Below, one piece after another: positions 5,332 through 10,087 of a stretch of DNA of 10,087 bases. Position numbers and translations under genes: made by a program. Where the stretch lies: assembly GCA_023441145.1 (NCBI GenBank), contig JAEZQN010000136.1, positions 1-10,087 on the forward strand. The letters run 5' to 3'. The stretch comes from Bacillota bacterium. GTDB lineage: Bacteria > Bacillota > Clostridia > Lachnospirales > Lachnospiraceae. Below the pieces are notes generated by a model, which was given only the letters and a program-made list of their open reading frames with translations, searched no databases and was not told the DNA's origin. Each line of letters starts with the position of its first letter. Within the stretch, counting starts at the first letter, position 1.

Positions 5332-7962
5332 GTGATACCTTATAGCAGTAGTAAGGAACAGGTATTACAGGAGCTTCAGGTAGATGAGAGTAAAGGATTG
5401 TCTAGCAGTGAGGTGGAAAAAAGACAAAAGCAATATGGAGTTAATAAGTTGACAGCAAAGAAGCCAAAGTCCTTAATGGTTCGTTTTCTAGAACAATTTA
5501 AGGATGTAATGATTCTTATACTTTTGGCTGCAGCTGTCATTTCCTTCGTGGTAGCCCTCAATGGCCATGACAAGGTGGAATTCTTTGAGCCATTGTTAAT
5601 TGTATTGATTGTGGTACTTAATGCTATTATGGGAGTTGCTCAAGAAAGCAAAGCTAGAAAAGCATTGGATGCCTTAAAAAAATTATCTGCTCCTCATGCG
5701 AGAGTAATTCGTAATGGTGTAGAGGAGATAATAGATGCAAGTCTTTTAGTACCAGGAGATATTGTTTTACTAGAGGCAGGAGATTATGTACCGGCAGATG
5801 CAAGATTATTAGAATCAGCAAGCTTGAAGTCTGAGGAATCTGCATTAACTGGAGAATCTCTTCCTTCTGAGAAGGAAGCAAATGTCCAAGTGGAAGAGAA
5901 TTCTCCTATCGGAGACCGTTCCAATATGGTGTATTCTGGTTGCAGTATTACCTATGGACGAGGAAGAGCTATTGTTACTGGTACAGGAATGAGTACTGAG
6001 ATGGGCAAGATTGCAAATCTCTTAGACCAGGCTGAAGATGTGGAGACTCCACTTCAACAAAAGCTTTCTACTTTAGGTAAGTACCTAGGAATTCTAGCAG
6101 TAGGAATCTGTATTATTATATTTATTATTGGAATTATAGCAGAGTTAAAATTAGTTGAAATCTTTATGACCAGTGTTTCTCTTGCAGTTTCTGCGATTCC
6201 AGAGGGACTTCCAGCTATCGTAACCATAGTGCTATCCATTGGTGTGCAGAGAATGGTAAAGAAAAATGCCATTATAAAGAGTCATCCAGCGGTAGAGACC
6301 TTAGGAAGTGCATCTATTATTTGTTCTGACAAGACAGGAACGCTTACCCAGAATAAGATGACCTTATTAAAAGCATATCCAGCAGACGAAGGTCAAGTGG
6401 TCGATATTAGTGATAATAACGATGATAAGACTCGTAAGCTTTTAGAGTATGCAACGCTTTGCTGTGATGGTTCTGTTACCTTTGATAATGGGGAAGAGAA
6501 GCATATTGGAGACCCAACGGAAACAAGTATAGTCTTTGCTACTTATCGTAATGGGATTATAAAGGAAGAGCTAAATACCAGATATCCACGTGTGGCTGAG
6601 GTCCCATTTGACTCAGACCGTAAATTGATGAGTGTGGTAAATAACATAGATGGCAAGTTGATTGTCATTGCCAAGGGTGGAATTGATACTCTGGCAGGAA
6701 GATGTTCTGGCGGAGATATTGAAAAAGCCAAGAAGGTTGCTGAGGAGCTTGGAAAAGACGCACTTCGTGTGTTGGCAGTAGCCTATAAGGTAATCGATGA
6801 GTTACCAGATACGATTACCAGCGACACCTTAGAGTATGGCTTAACTCTTATGGGCTTAGTAGGTATGATAGATCCTCCAAGAGAGGAAGCTAAGGAAGCT
6901 GTTAAAGTATGTAGGAAGGCAGGAATTAAGCCAGTTATGATTACTGGTGACCACGTTATCACTGCTTCTGCTATTGCAAAGCAGCTAGGCATTCTTATGG
7001 AGGGTGATAAGGCCATAACTGGACTGGAGCTATCTGCCATGTCTGATGAAGAGCTACATGAGCAGGTACGCAGTATTGCAGTATATGCCCGCGTGTCACC
7101 AGAAGATAAGATTCGTATAGTTCAGGCTTGGCAATCTCAAGAGGAGATTGTATCAATGACTGGTGATGGGGTTAACGATGCACCTGCATTAAAGGCAGCT
7201 GATATCGGTTGTGCCATGGGTATTACAGGAACAGATGTAGCCAAGGGCGCAGCTGACATGACTTTAACAGATGATAATTTTGCTACTATTGTAGATGCAG
7301 TAAAAGAGGGACGTGGTATCTATGATAATATTCGCAAAACCGTAGGCTTCTTATTGGGCACAAACATTGGTGAGGTTATTACCGTCTTTGTAGCAATGTT
7401 GTTGTGGCAACAGACGCCATTGTTATCTATGCAGTTACTTTGGATCAATCTGGTTACCGATTCCCTTCCAGCAGTAGCACTTGGAATGGAAGCAGTAGAA
7501 CCTAATATTATGAATAGAAAACCAAGACCTAAGAAGGAAGGCATCTTTGCTCATGGTCTTGGGACTAGAATTGTTTTACAGGGTGTTATGTTTGGTATTC
7601 TTTCTCTATTTGCCTTTTTCTATGGCTGTGGCTTTGATGTACACGGAGCCAGTGATGCTGTGTTAAAGGAAGGAAGAACAATGGCATTTGTTGTACTTGC
7701 AATGTCTCAGGTGGTTCATTCCTTCAATATGCGCTCTAATAAGTCCTTATTTAAGATTGGTGCATTTTCTAACCACATGTTAAATGGTGCAGCTTTACTG
7801 TCCACAATATTGGTGGCATTGATTTTATTTATTGAACCTTTTGCTTTTGTATTTGGTCTTGCTCGTTTGTCTGTTGAGCAGTATTTAGTAGCCCTTGGGC
7901 TTTGTCTAGTTCCGTTAGTTGTTCTGGAAATAGCTAAAGTGTTTGGAATTGAAAAGGAATAA
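5332..7962 (+). CDS. P-type Ca2+-transporting ATPase (P2A, SERCA-like), GUG start
   Basis: The product is an 876-residue membrane pump that exports Ca2+ at the cost of ATP. In order it has a cation-ATPase N-terminal domain, TM1-2 (about 50-105), the actuator loop with TGES (173-176), TM3-4 with PEGLP (from 290), phosphorylation site D333 in DKTGTLT, nucleotide-binding KGG (448-450), and TGDGVND (610-616). TM5 to TM10 follow. Ca2+ ligands match SERCA in place and spacing: E291 (TM4), N678 and E681 (TM5), N706, T709 and D710 (TM6). The position of SERCA E908 in TM8 is Q793. The frame opens at an ATG at 5317, but GGAGGT within its first codons (5320-5325) is the ribosome binding site for the GTG at 5332, 6 bases on, which gives the usual beginning (IPYSSSKEQ). 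Mn2+ transport is possible as well. It lies between sfsA and xpt, probably in one transcript with sfsA. Confidence 0.95.
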   Translation: MIPYSSSKEQVLQELQVDESKGLSSSEVEKRQKQYGVNKLTAKKPKSLMVRFLEQFKDVMILILLAAAVISFVVALNGHDKVEFFEPLLIVLIVVLNAIMGVAQESKARKALDALKKLSAPHARVIRNGVEEIIDASLLVPGDIVLLEAGDYVPADARLLESASLKSEESALTGESLPSEKEANVQVEENSPIGDRSNMVYSGCSITYGRGRAIVTGTGMSTEMGKIANLLDQAEDVETPLQQKLSTLGKYLGILAVGICIIIFIIGIIAELKLVEIFMTSVSLAVSAIPEGLPAIVTIVLSIGVQRMVKKNAIIKSHPAVETLGSASIICSDKTGTLTQNKMTLLKAYPADEGQVVDISDNNDDKTRKLLEYATLCCDGSVTFDNGEEKHIGDPTETSIVFATYRNGIIKEELNTRYPRVAEVPFDSDRKLMSVVNNIDGKLIVIAKGGIDTLAGRCSGGDIEKAKKVAEELGKDALRVLAVAYKVIDELPDTITSDTLEYGLTLMGLVGMIDPPREEAKEAVKVCRKAGIKPVMITGDHVITASAIAKQLGILMEGDKAITGLELSAMSDEELHEQVRSIAVYARVSPEDKIRIVQAWQSQEEIVSMTGDGVNDAPALKAADIGCAMGITGTDVAKGAADMTLTDDNFATIVDAVKEGRGIYDNIRKTVGFLLGTNIGEVITVFVAMLLWQQTPLLSMQLLWINLVTDSLPAVALGMEAVEPNIMNRKPRPKKEGIFAHGLGTRIVLQGVMFGILSLFAFFYGCGFDVHGASDAVLKEGRTMAFVVLAMSQVVHSFNMRSNKSLFKIGAFSNHMLNGAALLSTILVALILFIEPFAFVFGLARLSVEQYLVALGLCLVPLVVLEIAKVFGIEKE

Positions 7963-7977
7963 TGGTTGTTGTATAAT
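7949..7977 (+). promoter_or_regulatory. Promoter of xpt, overlapping the end of the ATPase gene
   Basis: TTGAAA (7949-7954) and a perfect TATAAT (7972-7977) are separated by 17 bases. The -35 box lies in the last codons of the ATPase gene. Transcription would start near 7984, leaving a leader of about 32 bases, too short for a purine riboswitch. Confidence 0.65.
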
Positions 7978-8015
7978 CCTTGTTATATTATTTTAGTACG
8001 AATAGAGGACATAAA

Positions 8016-8600
8016 ATGAAATTATTAGAAGACAGAATCAAGAGAGACGGAGTAGTAAAATCCGGTAATGTACTTAAAGTGGATAGCTTCTTAAATCATC
8101 AGATGGATATTGAGCTCTTTGAAAAAATGGGTGAAGAGTTTAAACGTCTATTTGCAAAGAAGAATATCAACAAAATTCTGACCATTGAAGCATCCGGGAT
8201 AGGATTAGCATGTATTGTTGCCAGATATTTTAATGTGCCAGTAGTATTTGCTAAGAAGGCTCAAAGTATCAATTTAGATGGGGAGATGTACACTACTCAG
8301 ATTAAGTCATTTACCCATGGTAAGACCTATGATGTAATTGTTTCTAAGAAGTTTTTAAGTAAGGATGACCATGTATTAATTATTGATGATTTTCTTGCCA
8401 ATGGCTGCGCGTTGATTGGACTAATTACTTTAGTACAGGATGCAGGTGCTTCTATTGAAGGTATCGGAATTGCTATCGAGAAAGGATTTCAAACAGGAGG
8501 AGAGTTGATTCGTGCTACTGGTATTCAACTGGAATCCTTAGCCATTATTGAACATATGGATGCACAGACAGGAGAAATCCTATTTCGAAATGAAGAATAG
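8016..8600 (+). CDS. xpt: Xanthine phosphoribosyltransferase
   Basis: The product has 194 residues, the same length as the Bacillus subtilis enzyme. It converts xanthine and phosphoribosyl pyrophosphate (PRPP) to XMP in cytoplasmic purine salvage. L20 and N27, the xanthine contacts, are in place, as is the PRPP loop DDFLANG (124-130) and K156. The loop continues ANGCA where ANGQA is more common. EASGIG (about 58-63) is also typical. The frame opens at a TTG at 7980, but the ATG at 8016 has AGAGGA (8004-8009) at 6 bases and gives the family's beginning (MKLLEDRI). It lies 53 bases after the ATPase stop with its own promoter and no terminator between, so it may also be read from upstream. No purine permease gene follows, and a small-RNA-like unit points toward its 3' end. 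Confidence 0.96.
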   Translation: MKLLEDRIKRDGVVKSGNVLKVDSFLNHQMDIELFEKMGEEFKRLFAKKNINKILTIEASGIGLACIVARYFNVPVVFAKKAQSINLDGEMYTTQIKSFTHGKTYDVIVSKKFLSKDDHVLIIDDFLANGCALIGLITLVQDAGASIEGIGIAIEKGFQTGGELIRATGIQLESLAIIEHMDAQTGEILFRNEE

Positions 8601-8610
8601 ATACGAATAA

Positions 8611-8662
8611 ACCAAGAAAAGAGAGATTAAACTGAATTTGGGGGTCAGAGTAATCTCTCTTT
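8611..8662. terminator. Terminator hairpin after xpt, probably bidirectional
   Basis: AAAGAGAGATTA (8618-8629) pairs perfectly with TAATCTCTCTTT (8651-8662). Inside, CTGA (8632-8635) pairs with TCAG (8645-8648). The minus strand is followed by TCTTGGTTTATT, so T-rich sequence follows the stem; the plus-strand tail (CTACATC) is poor. It lies 17 bases after the xpt stop and would end xpt transcripts less well than the leftward transcript from 8753. Confidence 0.6.
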
Positions 8663-8753
8663 CTACATCTGGGGATGTAAGGGTACAAATATTATGAAAT
8701 ACTTATACCTGTGACTAAAGATAATAACTAAATCTATGGGGTTAGATTGTTAT
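8611..8753 (-). ncRNA. Candidate small RNA divergent from araC, four stem-loops with C-rich loops
   Basis: A full-consensus minus-strand promoter (8760-8788) and the hairpin at 8618-8662 bound an orphan transcript of about 140 nucleotides. Read on the minus strand, stem 1 is AATCTA/TAGATT with loop ACCCCA (8748-8731). Stem 2 has 12 pairs, GGTATAAGTATT with AATATTTGTACC and loop TCAT (8709-8682), two of them G-U. Stem 3 is TTACATC/GATGTAG with loop CCCA (8680-8663), closed by a U-G pair. Stem 4 is the terminator, with loop CCCCCAAAT. The G-U pairs become C-A mismatches if the plus strand is read, so the minus strand is the likely RNA. No ribosome-bound reading frame is evident. C-rich loops are known from Firmicute small RNAs such as RsaE/RoxS and FsrA, which pair with ribosome binding sites. 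I recognise no described family. Confidence 0.6.
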
Positions 8754-8759
8754 ATATAC

Positions 8760-8788
8760 ATTATATGGTATTTTCTAAAATTTGTCAA
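8760..8788 (-). promoter_or_regulatory. Full-consensus promoter of the candidate small RNA
   Basis: On the minus strand, TTGACA (8783-8788) and TATAAT (8760-8765) are separated by 17 bases: twelve of twelve consensus bases at the ideal spacing. It fires leftward from near 8753 toward the 3' end of xpt, where no gene on that strand begins. Confidence 0.8.
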
Positions 8789-8839
8789 TTATTTATATAT
8801 ATAAACTTTTTGCTTTAGTTTGTTAAATAATACCATATA
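8762..8839. repeat. Inverted repeat spanning the small RNA/araC divergent promoter region
   Basis: TATATGGTATT (8762-8772) is repeated inverted as AATACCATATA (8829-8839), 11 of 11 bases, with 56 bases between. The left arm overlaps the -10 box and spacer of the small-RNA promoter; the right arm overlaps a possible araC promoter. A 14-base palindrome, TTTATATATATAAA (8792-8805), lies between the arms. The arms may be paired operators of one regulator, perhaps the AraC protein itself. Confidence 0.5.
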
Positions 8840-8945
8840 TTTTATCTTATATTATGTCGATATCAATCTTTGGAGATACATAATAAAAGATATTATTTTT
8901 AATATATTCTACTTATTATTTATAATCTAAAAAAGGGGTAACAAA

Positions 8946-9860
8946 ATGGACTTATGCACAAAAAGTTTCAATAAATACTGGAATCGTATAGTTGATCTTT
9001 ATGTTGATAGAGAACAGGATTGTTCACCATATATCAATGATAGTAATACCTTTAAGCTTCTCATAGTGAAGTCTGGGGTGTTGCATGTAAAGGAAGAAGA
9101 GAAGATTCGTTATATAGTGGCACCTGCAATTATATTACTATCCAATCAAGATCATTTAGAGATAGTACATAAGGACAAGTTAAAGAGCCTTACGGTGTAT
9201 TTTAAACCTACTGTTATCCATGATTATTTTACATATGATAGACTTTATACTGAGGTTTTTGAAAAACAGACAGTAAGCGCGCTCTCTCAGGACTATAATT
9301 TAATTAAAGGATTCCTGCCAGATAAGAATCTTCTTTCTAAGATATATCATCTAACAACGTCAGCAGCAGTAACCATTCTCAATCTTGCGGAGCATATGGA
9401 GCAGGAGCTGATTATGCAGAAGGATGGTGTCTGGCCTTGCCGGAGTAGGTCTTATTTTATGGAATTGCTATTTTACATAAACTACTCTTGTATTGAACAG
9501 TATAGAATGCAGACGGAACATGCTTATATTGACCCTACCATTGGAGTAATCATACAGTACCTTCATGAACATATTGGAGAGGAGATTACCCTGACAGATT
9601 TAACTAGACAATTTCATATGAATCGTAATCGACTTAATAGTATATTTACGGAACAAACCTCATTGACTTGTCTAACTTATCTTTTACATATTCGCATGGA
9701 TCTTGCAAAAATCATGCTAGAAGAGACAGAACTTCCGATAAATGAAATAGGAGAGAGAGTGGGCTATTTAGATACCAATTATTTTACCAAGGTATTTAAA
9801 AAGCATACTAGCATGGCTCCTTCTGTCTATAGAAAAGGGGCTGTAAAAAAACAGCTCTGA
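8946..9860 (+). CDS. AraC/XylS-family transcriptional regulator
   Basis: The product is a 304-residue regulator. Residues 1 to about 150 look like a cupin-type sensor domain (FKLLIVKSGVLHVKEEE, then VAPAIILLS). A linker follows, and residues 195-300 carry the two helix-turn-helix units of the AraC DNA-binding domain (EEITLTDLTRQFHMNRNRLN and INEIGERVGYLDTNYFTKVF), ending in the typical PSVYRK. Such proteins bind direct repeats at promoters in answer to sugars, peptides or stress signals; the ligand here is unknown. AAGGGG (8933-8938) stands 7 bases before the ATG. There is no neighbouring transport or metabolic gene to suggest a target. The only divergent unit is the candidate small RNA, which may be controlled by it. 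A strong terminator starts 1 base after the stop. Confidence 0.93.
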   Translation: MDLCTKSFNKYWNRIVDLYVDREQDCSPYINDSNTFKLLIVKSGVLHVKEEEKIRYIVAPAIILLSNQDHLEIVHKDKLKSLTVYFKPTVIHDYFTYDRLYTEVFEKQTVSALSQDYNLIKGFLPDKNLLSKIYHLTTSAAVTILNLAEHMEQELIMQKDGVWPCRSRSYFMELLFYINYSCIEQYRMQTEHAYIDPTIGVIIQYLHEHIGEEITLTDLTRQFHMNRNRLNSIFTEQTSLTCLTYLLHIRMDLAKIMLEETELPINEIGERVGYLDTNYFTKVFKKHTSMAPSVYRKGAVKKQL

Positions 9861-9861
9861 C

Positions 9862-9912
9862 GAAATGCCATAGCGACATCAGATGATGTTGCTATGGCAT
9901 TTCTAGTCTTTT
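9862..9912 (+). terminator. Long hairpin terminator of araC
   Basis: Positions 9862-9880 pair with 9885-9903 over 19 base pairs (one G-T at 9875/9890) around the loop AGAT; the stem begins GAAATGCCATAGC. The following TAGTCTTTTC is T-rich but interrupted. On the minus strand the stem is followed, after about 10 bases, by a run of seven T residues, so it might also stop leftward transcripts from the transposase side. Confidence 0.7.
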
Positions 9913-9947
9913 CTGGACTTTTCTCTAAAAAACGGTTCACTTAATAA

Positions 9948-9965
9948 ACCTGTGCAATCACAGGT
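9948..9965 (-). terminator. Small hairpin after the transposase-like frame
   Basis: ACCTGTG (9948-9954) pairs with CACAGGT (9959-9965) around a 4-base loop. On the minus strand it lies 28 bases after the stop of the transposase-like frame and is followed by TTATTAAG, a weak T-tract. It could end that transcript. Confidence 0.35.
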
Positions 9966-9993
9966 CAACTTACTACCACTATTGGTCTGAATC

Positions 9994-10087
9994 TCATGCT
10001 ATTAATTGCATTCGTTTCCTTTTATTATGATGTTTGTAAAGGTTATAACCACAAGAAATTAAGGTAAACTCTAAAATTACAGCTTTT
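9994..10087 (-). CDS. C-terminal end of a probable transposase (cut by window edge)
   Basis: Thirty codons of an open minus-strand frame enter from the right edge and stop with TGA at 9994-9996. The residues EFTLISCGYNLYKHHNKRKR resemble the C-terminal tail of DDE transposases of the IS1182/IS4-like kind in clostridia: a hydrophobic helix, then YNxxKxH and a basic end. This is recognition from memory of a short piece and could be wrong. The end of the insertion sequence should lie between 9904 and 9993; I could not place its terminal repeat. Whether the element is intact cannot be seen. Confidence 0.4.
   Translation of the reverse strand, partial: KAVILEFTLISCGYNLYKHHNKRKRMQLIA

Larger units (their letters stand above)
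8601..8945. other. Intergenic region between xpt and araC
   Basis: This 345-base gap is very AT-rich in its right half. From left to right it holds the terminator hairpin, the rest of the candidate small RNA, its promoter, and the inverted repeat. It then has a long araC leader without clear structure. The araC promoter is ambiguous. TTGTTA (8820-8825) with TATCTT (8843-8848) at 17 bases is one candidate. TATAAT at 8921-8926 lacks a good -35 box and would leave only about 13 leader bases. Confidence 0.6.

Noticed and set aside
5376..7544. Several minus-strand open frames of 62-85 codons inside the Ca2+ ATPase gene
   Set aside because: All lie antisense to a fully conserved protein and lack ribosome binding sites or family features.
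8631..8748. Plus-strand reading of the xpt-araC hairpins as an RNA with G-rich loops that could bind CsrA
   Set aside because: The full-consensus promoter is on the minus strand, three stem positions mismatch on the plus strand, and only one GGA is present near a loop.
8921..8926. TATAAT just before the araC ribosome binding site as the araC -10 box
   Set aside because: No acceptable -35 box at 16-18 bases, and transcription would start inside the ribosome binding site.
9905..9924. Imperfect direct repeat AGTCTTTTCT / GGACTTTTCT after the araC terminator
   Set aside because: Only two copies, low complexity and T-rich; not enough to call a repeat or an attachment site.

Overview
The window looks like a chromosomal segment of a low-GC Firmicute, most probably a Clostridium-like member of the Lachnospiraceae. 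The grounds are the AT-rich sequence, strong AGGAGG-type ribosome binding sites, sigma-A-like promoters with 17-18 base spacers, a UUG and a GUG start, and a gene set typical of that group. The assignment rests on general resemblance only; no search was run.

Layout. Positions 1-422 (minus strand) hold the N-terminal part of a PAP2-type membrane phosphatase that runs off the left edge. A 361-base gap carries its promoter and, on the plus strand, a strong promoter followed only about 27 bases later by an intrinsic terminator, just ahead of an Lrp/AsnC regulator gene (784-1227). An ABC-2 exporter pair of the NatAB/YhaQP type follows (1313-2230 and 2227-3474, overlapping by 4 bases), with its own promoter. 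It converges on a LysR-type regulator gene (3492-4388, minus strand); the two share a hairpin terminator that overlaps the end of the lysR coding region. The lysR gene diverges from sfsA (4601-5281, UUG start), and the space between holds two promoters and two dyads of T-N11-A form. sfsA is followed by a P-type Ca2+ ATPase gene (5332-7962, GUG start) and xpt, xanthine phosphoribosyltransferase (8016-8600). xpt has a promoter inside the end of the ATPase gene and no purine riboswitch.

The most interesting part is the 345-base gap between xpt and an AraC-family regulator gene (8946-9860). On the minus strand it has a full-consensus promoter (TTGACA, 17 bases, TATAAT), then about 140 nucleotides that fold almost entirely into four stem-loops, the last being a terminator. 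Three stem positions pair as G-U only if the minus strand is the RNA, and three of the four loops are C-rich. This looks like an undescribed small RNA, divergent from araC. An 11-base inverted repeat links the two promoter regions.

After araC come a 19-base-pair terminator and, at the right edge on the minus strand, the last 30 codons of what is probably a transposase.

Together this is a mosaic of small, independently promoted units: three or four regulators, one exporter, one calcium pump, one purine salvage enzyme and two small-RNA-like units. For lrp, the ABC ATPase, lysR, the Ca2+ ATPase and xpt, I chose starts downstream of the longest open frame because the ribosome binding site or promoter decides it.
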